A stretch of DNA of 64,000 nt from NCBI GenBank assembly GCA_050084515.1, contig CM114274.1, forward strand, positions 36,580,001 to 36,644,000, written 5' to 3'. Origin of the DNA: Blasia pusilla. Its lineage: Eukaryota > Marchantiophyta > Marchantiopsida > Blasiales. Every line of letters begins with the position of its first letter. The stretch's first letter is position 1. The translations under genes were made by a program, and so were the position numbers. Under the pieces are notes generated by a model. That model worked only from the letters and a program-made list of their open reading frames with translations. It made no database searches and was not told where the DNA came from. This document shows positions 22,770 to 34,221 of this stretch, piece by piece.

Positions 22770-23900
22770 CTAATTGATGCACTTATCAATGTATACTGAA
22801 AACTATGGTGGACCTTCTTTGGTCATAAAAAATCATAATCCACACAACCAACTAACTTCAACTCTATTCACTCTATTGTCAAAGAAATTCCATTTGGGCA
22901 AATCCCTTTTCCATAAGTCTCGCCTTGTATCTATCTCCACTTGTCTTGGAAAATCCTTTCGGCATACTCATCTATAACCAATTGCCTTCTTGCCCTTAGG
23001 AAACCACACTAAGTCCCAAGTATGATTATGTTGAATAGATTTTATCTCTTCCTCCATGGAAAGTGTCCATCTCGCCCGCTCTTAAACCTCCAAGTGGCTA
23101 CCTTGATATTAATACAAATCTTATGACCAATGTCTATCATCATTGAAAGAGCAACCAAAATCCATAATCCATACATCATGGAAGATATCTCTTCTAGAGA
23201 TTACAATCATTACATCATCATCTCCATTCGACTCAACTACGCAGCTTACACTAGCTCGTTTGGAGGTTTGCACTTTCTCTCTATGTACGTTCCTAGGCGA
23301 GTCCTCTTCCTTGCCCTCTATGCAAACTTTCTTCATGTGACATATCTTTCTACAAGTCCAATATCTAGCTTTCATACTTTTATTGCTAGATCAAGACTTC
23401 AATCTATATTTATCTCTATTTTGACTCCTATTAGTTGGCCTATCTTGGGAAAAAAAGGGCCTTTAAGTTCTTCTTCTCACTAACCAACATCTTCTACAAT
23501 CATTACACAACAAATCATAGTGACCTCATCTAACTCTATGATCTCTTTCTCATACAATAGAGTAGTTACTAAACACTCAAAAGAACTAGGCAACGAGGTC
23601 AACAATATCAATGCTTTATCTTCACATTTAAGCTTTACCTCCATACTAGATAGCTCATAGAGGGCTCAATTGTGAGCTTTCAAGTGCTCCATCAAGTTTC
23701 TGCTTGCTTTCATGCGTAGAGTATATAACTTGTATTTCAGGTATAATCAACTTCATAAAGACTTTGTCATGTACAGGCTCTATAACTTTACAAAACTTTG
23801 GGCGCATAATTTTTGGAATAAAATTGTATAATAACTCAAATGAATCACACATTCTCTGTGTGGTTCACTTCCAAGTAGAAACTACATCCATGATCAACCA
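22770..23900 (-). pseudogene. Minus-strand copia relic: gag, protease and RT start
   Basis: Reading the minus strand, a gag piece near 23,650-23,500 has EDKALILLTSLPSSFE and LVTTLLYEKEIIELDEV. Next, 23,375-23,121 has a decayed zinc knuckle (RKICHMKKVC) followed by the protease-like WIMDFGCSFNDD, in which the usual Asp-Ser-Gly is changed to Asp-Phe-Gly. Near 23,060-22,960 comes the start of RT (MEEEIKSIQHNHTWDLVWFP and KGKKAIGYR). Integrase is missing between protease and RT, so an internal deletion is likely. The order and motifs are clearly copia; the piece is old. Confidence 0.7.
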
Positions 23901-24341
23901 CTCTTAGGTTGCTTTATTGAAATATACATATATTTTACATCGTGAACTCTCCAAGCCTCTCCCTCCAACCTAAAGTTATGAGCTCGGAATGACACTAAAT
24001 CCTAAAATGGCTTCAGTTAAATAGCCATTAAAATTGTATATGTATTGTATCACGGGGCCTAGTACCTCGTAGCCTTCGCAGTCCATTAGTATGTGTTATA
24101 TGCATTGACATGGATATGATTAGAAGTACATGATGGAATAACAAATATATTATTAGCATCAAACACTCCATCAATCACAATAGAAGAAATCAATGGATCC
24201 TTTGTCCCACTTGCAGCTCCTGAAAAAGACTAATGAATGAATTATTTATCTCTTACATGTTGTTGATTGGAATGATAAATAGAAAGATTATTATTCTACT
24301 AAACTGAAAAGACTAATTACCCATTGAACTCAAAAGAATCA

Positions 24342-24509
24342 TCTATACTATTAAAGAGTTGGGGGTTTCAGGGAGGGGCTTCCTCCGCATGACACGTATG
24401 CATTTTAGGCACTTCTCGTGCTGACATGTGGTGGGTTTAACGTGAGCTAACAGTTAAGTTAAGGGGGACGGGGCCGGTTTCACCCGTGCATTGCACGGGC
24501 ATCGGCTAG
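24342..24509 (+). mobile_element. Miniature Helitron, 168 bp
   Basis: It starts TCTATACTATTAAAG and ends CTAG, inserted exactly between A (24,341) and T (24,510). A 7-bp perfect hairpin (24,483-24,489 with 24,493-24,499, loop ATT) lies 6 nt before the CTAG. TC start, subterminal hairpin, CTRR end and A/T insertion are the accepted Helitron hallmarks, with no target duplication. It carries no coding capacity and depends on a RepHel protein elsewhere. Confidence 0.85.
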
Positions 24510-26000
24510 TAGTAATATATATGTGACTAAAGGTTGCAGGAATTTTTATATTACCTTGTGGCAACTAATTTCTAGGTATTCAATAAGTTGGATGAATAAC
24601 TACTTGTAGAGCTGCAAGTAGGTTATATCACGATTTTTAATGTGATTAATACTCCACTCCTTCACTTTTGTAACTACCATCCCACTATCCTAAGCCCCTA
24701 AACAAACGTAACTCCCACTCTTTGAAACATCCCAGATAATAGATTCACACAAGTTGGTGCAAGCAATGATTGAAATTATGAGTCTAAACTAAGGTAAAGA
24801 AAGATAGTGAGAAAATAAACCAAAATGAAAACTTGTTACTATTTTATCTTCTAGGCGATGTCCTAGTTATAGGCCACTATAAGATGGATGCAATAAAATT
24901 TCTGTTATAAATTAATTCTAATTTTTTGAGAATTTTGAGAAAAAATGCATAAAATATATATTTAAAATATATAATTAATCTTACTCAAAATTTATATTTT
25001 TATTGGAGGATGCCCTTTCATTTTTCAAACTCCTCTCCTCTTAGCATTTGACACTTTCAACAAACAGTATTACTCATCTTATGAGTCAATAGGATAGTTT
25101 GAAATTGATTTAAAATGAAAGTTGACAATTTTGAGATTTTATTATCATTTTGAGAGGTAATTTGAACCCACGCAAGGGTACGTGTCAAGTAGAATGTTCG
25201 GAAGCCCAGCTTCGGGGTTAGTTGTTGTGTTCATTCGTAGCAACATAGAGCTTAGTATTTTAGTACATAGATCTCAAGGCATTGTAGCCTTGAGTATAGC
25301 AGAGACGTGTTTTACTCTATACAACAATAAATGAAGTTCAACATGTATGAATGACTCAGTAGAGGTTAGTGAATGAATGAGCGCACCTTACCTTAGCAGT
25401 CGTTGTGAGCGCAATGGGGAGTGTGTTATTTGAAAGGGAGAATAAATAAGGTGCAAGTCGAGAAGCACTAAAAATTTGAATTCGCAACCCTCGCACTCGC
25501 AACTTCTCAAGAAATGAGAAGCCAATGTGATCAGACGATCCTGGTCGGAAGGACAAAAGGACAGAATTTTGAAACGAAATAAAACTCGTTAGAGAGGATG
25601 TTCCGACCATGAATGAAACCCTAGGTCCCTCGCGCTTGCTGCATCTGCATCAAAAGGACCAAAATTCCAGGTTAAAAAAAAACCGTTACACCGAGGGTAG
25701 GGCGACTATGAACAAAACTCTAAAACAATCTGCGCTGGCCAGACATAAATGCAAAATACCCTGGTTTTCTTGAAGTGCCACGTGGCGCCAGGAGAGGAGT
25801 TTGCGCAACGAGAAGGGACTCTCCCATAATAGTATAGATGGAATAAACAATACCCATGGCGCATTCCACAATCCTTAAATTTATTAAATTTCTTCTTTAT
25901 GGAACCATTAAGATTATCATTTTACCATAAGACACTATGATATTTATTTGTCATTATTCATTGATTTCGTCTACTTTTGAGTAGTGTCAAAAGCCGATAA
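24510..26000. other. AT-rich DNA with a degenerate Helitron-like fragment near 25,000-25,190
   Basis: Near 25,000 the sequence TTATTGGAGGATGCCCTTTCA and a following CCAAT-type block resemble the body of the other mini-Helitrons, and a CCCACGCAAGGG-like run near 25,170 resembles a decayed terminal hairpin. The ends are not intact. No gene is supported in the rest. Confidence 0.35.
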
Positions 26001-26440
26001 GAGTCATATTTTACTCAAAAGTTGAAATGAAATGAAATGAAACCCACCCAGTGAAGACAAAACCGCTCTGTAGTACTTGTACTGAAGTCTCCTTTATTGG
26101 AGTCGGAAGGAGGGGTTAGCTTTCCAGTGGATTCCGACTCAAGTCTTTCCCGCGCCCGCAATTTCAGAGACGACAAAAAAAACTTACAGATGATACTTGA
26201 AGGCCAGTTACTTGCGGGCTCTCCAAGAAAGAAAAAACTCGTGTCGTTTGTCGTATGCGACCTGCTACCGGAGTATCTGGGTGAGACACGGGGAGGGATA
26301 TTGCGTAAGATGCCAGAATATTCCCAAATAATGTTGCAGCCGTCGTCGGTCGGATGCCCTGAGTAAGACAAAGGTTGTGCATTTTCGCGAAGGTCATGAT
26401 TGCCATGACACGTACTTTATAGCCCTTCAATTGAATTTAA
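26001..26440. other. CpG-richer stretch with an 89-codon plus-strand frame, function unknown
   Basis: The frame 26,097-26,366 opens with an acidic, Ser-rich segment (MESEGGVSFPVDSDSSLSRA) and continues with a KKNLQMILEGQLLAGSPRKK segment. I do not recognise it. Overlapping minus-strand frames of similar length exist, so the openness may reflect composition only. Base use differs from the AT-rich flanks, as if the stretch came from a gene or an element. Confidence 0.2.
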
Positions 26441-26555
26441 ATATTGTGGTATTTATTGATGGAGGAATTTTGTCGATTTCTTAAGGTTTCGAAATCATGC
26501 TTAACATTGTTGTTAGAAATTTTTGAATGATAATAATTTCAACTAATTGTTTATC

Positions 26556-26680
26556 TTCCTCTTTCAAAGAGAAATAAAATATATGTAGAAAAAGGATGGG
26601 AAACCCATCACGATACAAAAGAGGGGGTATGGAGAGCCAAAAAATAGACCTCAAGAGGCCGAAACATGCTCTCAAAAGGA
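26556..26680 (-). mobile_element. 3-prime tail fragment of the non-LTR family
   Basis: About 120 bp matches 7042-7160, the untranslated tail of the non-LTR element, including the GTAGAAAAAGGA block, the GGGAAACCCATCAC block and AAAAAATAGACCTCAAGAGG. No coding part is attached, so this is a strongly truncated insertion or a SINE that borrows the tail. Confidence 0.65.
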
Positions 26681-26699
26681 CATGCTTGACACCACCATA

Positions 26700-28860
26700 T
26701 GAGCCTTTAGAAGAGGGGAGTGTTTCTTCAAATTCTGTCTTCTTCTAATTGTATAAATGATGTACTAAGTATATTATAATCCAACTTAATACCAAAATTG
26801 TAAAATTAAGGACTACTTCCATAGTCTCCATGGAGACTTCCTTATACCCTCATTTCACATAATTTTTTATTTGTGATGATGAGACACGCACAAGAAGGTG
26901 ATCGGATAATCTATATCCACGGGAAAATAGAAAATCTCATGGTAAAGTGGGAAAGAAAGGAATTGATTTCCCAAAACCTTTATCAGAACCATCTGTATGC
27001 AGAGTTTTATGGGTCAGGGTGAAATTTTGATAGTCCTTAAAGTGTTTTGTGGGTTCAAACTCAAACTACATACACACTTCGTAGCTTCTCTTTCTGATTT
27101 AAAACCAAAACTAATCTCATGATAAAAGCCTTATATAGTCTCTCTAGTCTCTCTAATATATCTTTGTTGGATCATGTCCCATGGAAGAAAATTTGGTAAA
27201 GAGAGAATGATTTATAATGCTCTCTCCATGGATGTTGTCGAATGATTAATATGGGCACAACACTCTCCTATCCGACATAAATGGCGTGATATGCAATATA
27301 TGATATCCAAAGTTGATTAATTTTTCCCATGAAATTATGAATCGTTGATACTCAAGATTAATAATCAAGACTTTGGTCTCATTCATTGTCACTCTTGTCA
27401 TGTGTTCTGTCAAGATTGATTGATACTTCAAGGTATAAAAAACTTCAAATGAAATCCAATTACGTAATACGATAAGTTGATTGGAACTTGATGTGTAAGA
27501 CATATCCCTTTTTCCATTTCAAGAGCCCATATGAGATATAAAAGTTAGACTTGCATTGCAATTAAGGCTTGCGTACGTGTTGCTCTTTATTGATTAAAGT
27601 ATAGAGTTATAAATTGACAAATCACACAAATGTAGATTGAGCGCTCACAATAATTATCAATTTATAAATTTGGCTAAATTATAAGCACAATTGTAGATTG
27701 AGAAAAAACTTTGGAGCAGATATTATGGACTGAAAATAAAATTCACAACTTCATAACGATGCCCATGTGTTTATTACCTCATATTTTTTTAACTTGGATT
27801 TTAGTTAACAATTAGTTATGAAAAACAAGGTTTGAGGGATCCATGGGGTCAAGGATGTCTTCGAGGTGTAGCCTTGTAGGGCAATAACAAGCAGTCATTC
27901 AAATCCTCACCCCTCCCTACCTCATTCCTCCTTCTAGTTGAGTTAATATTGTTCAAGCCTTGAGCTTTGAAATTCCAAATATGAACTATTACGAGTCCGA
28001 GCACTTTCATTTTGATATTGCAACTATATTTTTACTATGTCTCTAGTTGCTTTGTGCTCCGTGACCTTTGTTTCTTTGAGAATCAGACTAAACAAACGTG
28101 TTCTTTTTTAGTTTAAGTTATGGATCTTAGAGATGTAAAGGAATCAAACCTCTAGATTCTTTTATCTTAGATTCTCATCCTTGACGAGTGTCAATAGTCG
28201 ACTCACTTTTATTTTGACACCACTATTGCACTGCTGATACGCACTCTATTATATCCATCTCTCTAAGAGTCCAACTATCCAAGCTTATAACCCAATCATC
28301 CATATTTCTTTAAGTCTCCAATGATCCAATTGACCAAAGTCACCAAATTTGTGTCGATATACTTCATTCCAATGTTCACGGTCTCCATTTTCCTACATAG
28401 GTCATGGTGCCATGTGTTGGCCTCATTCATAGTATTGAGCATCTCAACTATTCAAGCCAATGACTCCACAAAGTGAATTCTTCCACTTTTTGTTTGTCTC
28501 AAAGTTTTTGAGTGCTTTGAGTTTCAAGCCTTAAACAAATTGCAATGTTGCACTTCGATTCTGATTTATATTAGACTCCCCTATCTTATGGGATTTATTT
28601 TTGTGTAAAGTTATATATCTTCTTCCTAAATTTTCATGCTGTAAGTTTTAAGATTTTCTATTTTGGTTCAATTCCAAAAGAATTGGTGATGTATGATATA
28701 TATCTTTTAATGGATACACTTTGAGCCTCATACACATTAGGTATATTGTAAATTTTTCAAGGAAAGAATGGAGAAATTTATATTTACTGCATTTAGTGCT
28801 CTCAATATGAAGCTTTATGCCTTCACAGACCATTGTAAGTCCAAAGAGCACAAGAAATTA
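26700..28860. other. AT-rich intergenic, no gene recognised
   Basis: A minus-strand stretch near 28,490-28,290 is open for about 50 codons but has no known motif. Nothing else in this stretch can be supported. Confidence 0.5.
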
Positions 28861-28862
28861 GC

Positions 28863-29990
28863 TTGATCTTAATTTGTTGCAAAGAAACTCTTCAAAAAGC
28901 CATTACAAGTACTAATAGAAGTTGTGATGAGACTATCATCACTCTATTCCAAGGAGCATACTTCATGGCCAAGCATGATGTTCCTTTCGCATCATTCTTT
29001 GACCTTTTTACCTTATTGAAGTCGGTGATGTCCAATGTATATAACAAAATCTTTGTGCCAAGATAAAAAAGAGTGTGTAAATATATGCTTGCACTTATAA
29101 GGTCAATTTCACAAGGAAATATTTTGGAATGTTTTAGAACTAGCCCCTTTTTTAGATGAATCCACTAATAAGTCAATTAATGGAAATCTTGCTTCTTTTA
29201 TGACGTACCTTAATGAAGGAAGAATGATGATCATCTTCTAAGGACCAATCTGTTCTTATATGAAAGATGTTGAGTCTATTTCAAAGTGTATAATCACTTC
29301 ACTTAGGGAATACAACTTAGGTTTTAACAAAATGATGGATTTAGGATCTTGCGGAGCTAGTACCATGCTTGGTAGTAGGAATGGGATCTTGTTTCAAATA
29401 AAAAGGATTGTTAATCCTTATTGAAAAAGTGTGCATTGTGTACCACATCAAACTAACATAGTTGCTCTTGTTACTTGTAAGATTAATTATGGTTGCAAGG
29501 AAATCAGTAACGAAGTTAAAATATTTTGAATGTGTTGCTTTCTATTTCCAAAAAGATTGTAAAGAGGGAAAATTGGCATTTTCATCACCATGAATTCAAT
29601 CAAAGGTCTCCAAGAAAGTAATGAAGAAATATCAAAAGTTTAGATAACTTAGTCGGTTGCAAGCAATGAGCTCTTTGTGAGATAGTTTGGAGTCTCCTAT
29701 GGTTACTTCTCTACTATAGATCTCTTCGCTTGAAGAAGTTAAAGTCCTTCAAGAAGATTTATATTGTATACTTCTTGGCTTACTGACATCTTACATTTTG
29801 CGGCTATGTTGAGTAAGTTATTCCAGTTCAAATATATTGATAGAACTATGACAGGTTCTGTTGTCCAAATTGAGATCATACATATTAGAATTAATTATGT
29901 ACATAAACTTTTCAATATGAATGCTTATCTTATTCCATAGTCTTGCGGGTTTCATCTTTATCCGAAATTAGAATCCAAGTGATGGTTGTA
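28863..29990 (+). pseudogene. hAT-related (ZNF862-like) transposase relic
   Basis: Read on the plus strand with frame changes, the order of blocks matches the DUF4371/hAT-like proteins common in plants and animals. They are FQGAYFMAKHDVPFASF (about 28,945-29,000), DESTNKSINGNLASFMTYLN (29,158-29,218), SLREYNLGFNKMMDLGSCGA (29,300-29,360) with STMLGSRNG after it, SVHCVPHQTNIVAL (about 29,430-29,472) and a late WLTDILHFAAMLSKLFQF block (29,776-29,835). In the family these surround the catalytic core that cuts and pastes DNA. Several stops and frameshifts are present. I found no terminal inverted repeats or 8-bp target duplication. Confidence 0.65.
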
Positions 29991-29999
29991 TGAAGTGTT

Positions 30000-32640
30000 T
30001 CTAGGTAAAGGTTAGAGACTCATTTTTTCATTTAATCCAAATGGATAGGGATTTCATGGGAAATGATTGGAAGAGGCTAGTTATTTTCGAAGGAATTTTA
30101 TAGAGGCTAGATGTGATGCGGAGGAAGAGAGGTTTGAAGACAATGGTATTATTACATCCTTCAAGATACAACAATCTTGAATCTTATTCAAATCCAGCCA
30201 AAATTTCTCAGTTAAAAATTGCCCAAAAATCAAAGAAAATGAAAAATAGATTTTTTGTTGGGAATCAAAAATATTATTAAAAATATATAAATGCTTACAT
30301 ACTATCAACATAAAACTGGACCAAATGAAGTACTAAAATGGTACAAAAGCAATGAAAAAATTGGGTAGGTCCAAGTCCATTTAGGAAAAGGGAGATGATT
30401 TAAAATCTTTTGGACTTTGTAAGAAACTACAACTAAACTATGAGAATATGTAACAATATTGCCCAAACCTTACCCTAAATCCTAAACCTTGCCAGAATAT
30501 TAGATTAAGCTAAAAGTCAACAAATGCTTTAGAAAAAGTATTTTGAAAAGTCAACAAATTATTAAAAAAAATTCAACAAGTGCTCAAGAAAAAATACTTT
30601 GAGGAAGAATCATTCAATCAAAATATGCCAAACTGTCCCCGAAATGGAGAATAATCTACTCATACATGTTATCCTTCTTCCCTCTATGTTATCCTTGACT
30701 TGTAAGTACCGCTTTAAGAAAACCATATATCCTCCATTCTATTGTAAAGTATTGGACATTCCAAATGTTCATATCTAAATTTACCTTATTCCTCTAAGAT
30801 GATTATTGATGTTTATCGTGCCACATATCGTTGATTATATTCTTTTCTCAATGATACATGATTTCGTGATATTGCATTATATTTCTGTCCAAGAATATTA
30901 TGAAGGTTTATAAAATTTTCTTAATTAAAAAAATGATTATGAAATTCATGATGATTCTTTAATTTTTTTACAAAGATTTACGAAATGGAAAATTTTCAGA
31001 GGCATAAAAGCAACAAGTCCTTTTTTTCTTATTTATTTCTAAAGATATTTTTGTGGTTATTTTACAAGCTAGATATCCACCATTCCAAATTTCGAGACTA
31101 ATTTCTCAAAAAGTTGCATATTTTCCAAAATTCTCCTTTCGATTATAATGATCTTTCTTCAAAAGGAGAAGACTCTTAAGTTTGAAATTTAGGGAGCACA
31201 ACTTCCTCTCCTATGGCCTTATGGTCCCTACCTTATCATGCGTTTAATGTCTACCTAAGTCCCTTGTCCTCCTCGAATGTCCTACCACTAATAATATCTA
31301 GACTTTACCTTTTAATAAAGAAATAATCAATGTCTAGGCTCCACCTTCTCACATATACCGTGGCCTAAGCCTACCTCGAGAATTCTAGACATTCCCTAAC
31401 TCCCAAGATATCAACTTCTCAACTAGTCAAGTTCATGGGAAAAGAGTCGGAGTAAGTCAAATTCCAAGGTCAATTTTCTCTTATTGGCTCCTATTTTAAT
31501 GGTTTTACAAACGACGATTGTTCAATTCAAACTTGGAATCTTACCAATTTTCTTAATTTCTATTTCTTTTGTCAAATTTTCTTCGATTGTAGAAAATATG
31601 GTTTGGTTTACGCTTCTAATCTTATGAATAGTGTTAATTAGTTTCTTCTATCCCTTGATGTTGATAGATCAAAAAATTTAAGTTATATTCCTTCTTTCTT
31701 TATCAAGCAAAATTTGTTATGTTGTATGGTACTATACATTAGATCATTGCGTATATTTAATGACAATAATTCCTTTGTATTTTCATTTGACTTCATGCTC
31801 ATCCCTCAACGAATGTTTTATTCTATTTACTAGTAAGGATGTACTTGCGTCACATCTAATAGGAAATAACGCATTTTCTAACATTGTGATGAATTTTTTT
31901 CATACTAGAATGAAAAATCTATTTGTTTAACATTTATTGGGATATATTATGTAGATTATATCCCATGTTGTGATCTTAGAGAGGAAATTGTAAAAGTAAA
32001 ATGAGAGTAAGGTAAAAAATAATCACTTCAATCATCAACTATTTAAGATATCCAAAGAAGTAACTTTGTGAATAGGTCATTGATTTTAGTAGTGAATTCA
32101 ATTATTTGGGATATAACTTCCCGTAACTACTAGCCCCTTATTTTTCCTCGTATTATAGTATAGTTGTAATGTTTGTCCACGGAATCTAAATTTTCCATTT
32201 CTTTATTTAGGAGCAATGCCTATTCTCAACACCCTATGATTATATAATATTGAGATCTAGAGCAAATCCATTGTGTAAGTTGTCTATAATATTCAAAGTG
32301 TTTCCACATTAGTATCGTACATAAAGATATTTTTATCAACCACCCACAAATGGTTGATATCTCAATGGGAATTATATGTTATATCCTGCCAAGCTCAAAC
32401 ATGACCTCCAAACCATGTAATGTAGTGTCGTTGAGATACTCGTGTTAAGTTCTTAGATCTAAACCTCTCGAGTGTTTCTATTATCAATTCTAAGGCACTG
32501 CACTTCTTAATGCAATCGAGCAAAAATGCTCCTAATAAGTTCTTAGATGTAAGCCTTTGGGTTGGAGTGCTTTCATTTTTCATTCTATCATTTTAGTGTA
32601 CCTTTGTTCCTCCTTTAGCATACATCTATCGTGCATTTCA
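30000..32640. other. AT-rich intergenic, no gene recognised
   Basis: Only short frames without motifs. Small internal repetition of AAGTCAACAAAT/ATTCAACAAGTGC type occurs near 30,510-30,600. No RNA gene or clear mobile element was recognised. Confidence 0.5.
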
Positions 32641-32649
32641 CTCCACATT

Positions 32650-33195
32650 ATTGTACCTTTGTTCATAGCAAGCGCATCTCCAATCACTAATGAAGAATAT
32701 GAATCGATAATGTGGATTCCCCTCTTTCAAATTCTTATAGCTTTGGTCAATGCGAGCGCACATGCAATCACTAATCTCGTCCGCCAATGACTAATGACGA
32801 ACATGGATCCCTAATCTTTGTTCTTCTCTTTCAATTTTTTGTTCCATACAAGCCCATGGGCAATCTCTAATCTATTGCCAATCACTATTGAAGAACATGA
32901 ATTGCTAATCCCAATCTTCTCTTCCTTTTTTTTTAGTTTTATTCGATGCAAGCCCATGTGCATCATTAACCTCAATCTCCAATCACTAAAGAAGAACGCA
33001 GATTGTTTATCTCCATTCATCTCTTCCAAATTTTTTTCCCAATCACTAACTTCCAATCGCTAATCTCACTTCTTCTCTTCGATTTTTTTTTAGTTTTGTT
33101 CTACGCAAGCCCATGTGCATCATTAACCTCAATCGCCAATCACTAAAGAAGAACGCGAATTGTTAATCTCCATTCCTCTCTTTCAAAATATTTCC
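32650..33195. repeat. Diverged tandem repeat, about five units
   Basis: A module containing GCAAGCCCATG, CCAATCACTAA and AAGAAGAACG.GAATTG recurs with anchor positions near 32,669, 32,752, 32,848, 32,948 and 33,105. The last two units are nearly identical over about 58 bp and 157 bp apart; earlier units are more diverged and about 85-100 bp apart. It stops right before the MITE at 33,206. Confidence 0.7.
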
Positions 33196-33205
33196 CCATC
33201 ACTAA

Positions 33206-33555
33206 GGGCCCTATTCCATGGGCTGTGGGCTTGGGATTGAGCACGACCCCATGACCCCAAAATCCGGCGAAACGCAACGGCGCACTAAGCCGGAACCTGC
33301 GGTTTTGCGTCGGTTTCTGGCGGGTAACCAAGGAATCGCCTTACGATAAAGAAACCCAAGAACTGGTTTGGGCAGGTTGTTTTCAAATTACAACCGGCGT
33401 GGAAGGTATTGGATGCTGCTAGGACGACGGAGGAATTCTTGCGTAGAGAACATGTGATATCACGAATTTCTAGGACCCCGCTAAAAACCATAACGTCGAC
33501 GAAAAGTTTCAAAATAATAGACACCGTTCATTCATTGGCCAATGGAATAGGTACC
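33206..33555. mobile_element. Tourist-like (PIF/Harbinger) MITE, 350 bp
   Basis: The terminal inverted repeats begin GGGCCCTATTCCATGGGC on the left and, reversed, GGTACCTATTCCATTGGC on the right, matching at 15 of 18 positions. The 3-bp direct repeat TAA flanks both ends (33,203-33,205 and 33,556-33,558), as expected for PIF/Harbinger. The interior is CpG-rich and non-coding. It lies just upstream of the gene island. Confidence 0.75.
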
Positions 33556-33742
33556 TAATCTCAATCTAATCCTTAATTTTCTCTTAGTCTCCGAATAGTG
33601 CAGACTCGGAGAATCGAATCCCCCACGCAAAGAGAGGAAGAAGGAGACGAGACTTCGGAGAACCCAAAGAACGAACGGACGAAAGAATGAAACGGACAAG
33701 CCCAAGAAAGAACGGCCGAAAGAAGAGGGAAAGAAGGAGGCG

Positions 33743-33956
33743 ATGTCGCCAGAAAGATTTGAGGCGATCTTAAGAGATTCCCTCAGATCGCGATCGTACG
33801 AACGGAGCGCTCCATTGGAGTCTGTCCGGTCGCTTAAAGGTGGGACTTTGCCTCACCCCCCCTCCACCTCGAGATTGTCATCGCCCTCGCAAACTTCCAT
33901 GTCTCGGGAACGAACGCTCGACCTAAACATGCGTCTTCGCCGTCAAAACAGTACGT
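33743..33956 (+). CDS. Candidate coding exon or upstream ORF, unidentified
   Basis: An open frame starts at ATG 33,743 in a CpG-rich, promoter-like stretch and reads through a Ser/Arg-rich, low-complexity sequence (ILRDSLRSRSYERSAPLESV, then MSRERTLDLNMRLRRQN). A plausible donor (AGTACGT) lies near 33,951. I do not recognise the protein and could not find a matching downstream exon. It could be the first exon of an unannotated gene, a 5-prime leader ORF of the DnaJ-like gene, or composition only. The preceding 150 bp is purine-rich like a plant 5-prime UTR. Confidence 0.3.
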
Positions 33957-34124
33957 GGCCCCTCGACCCCACCCGCCCCGTCACCCCCGTCTGTCTTTTG
34001 CTTGCCTCTTTCGTTCGCACTCCCGACTGACGGGTTTCTCCCGCCGAGGTGCACGCTCAGACGGCCTTTTCGGACGTTTTCGTGGTTTCCCGGGGATTTA
34101 GCGAGGGAGGGGAGTTGGGTTTTG

Positions 34125-34221
34125 CCGGCGATTATGCACCGGGATGGTTCCAGACGATCGGGAATCCATACGGCACATGAATTCCCGATCGTCTGGAACC
34201 GTCCCGGTGAATAATCTCCGG
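34125..34221. repeat. Long near-perfect inverted repeat, 41-bp arms with 15-nt spacer
   Basis: Arms at 34,125-34,165 and 34,181-34,221 match at 38 of 41 positions; the inner 20 bp on each side are perfect. The spacer is 15 nt. It lies between the candidate exon at 33,743 and the DnaJ-like start codon at 34,982. If transcribed it would form a stable hairpin of microRNA-precursor size, though there is no evidence of processing. Confidence 0.9.

Noticed and set aside
32650-33195. Regular repeat units that might suggest a CRISPR array
   Set aside because: Units are too long and diverged, with no short identical repeats; the genome is a plant nucleus.
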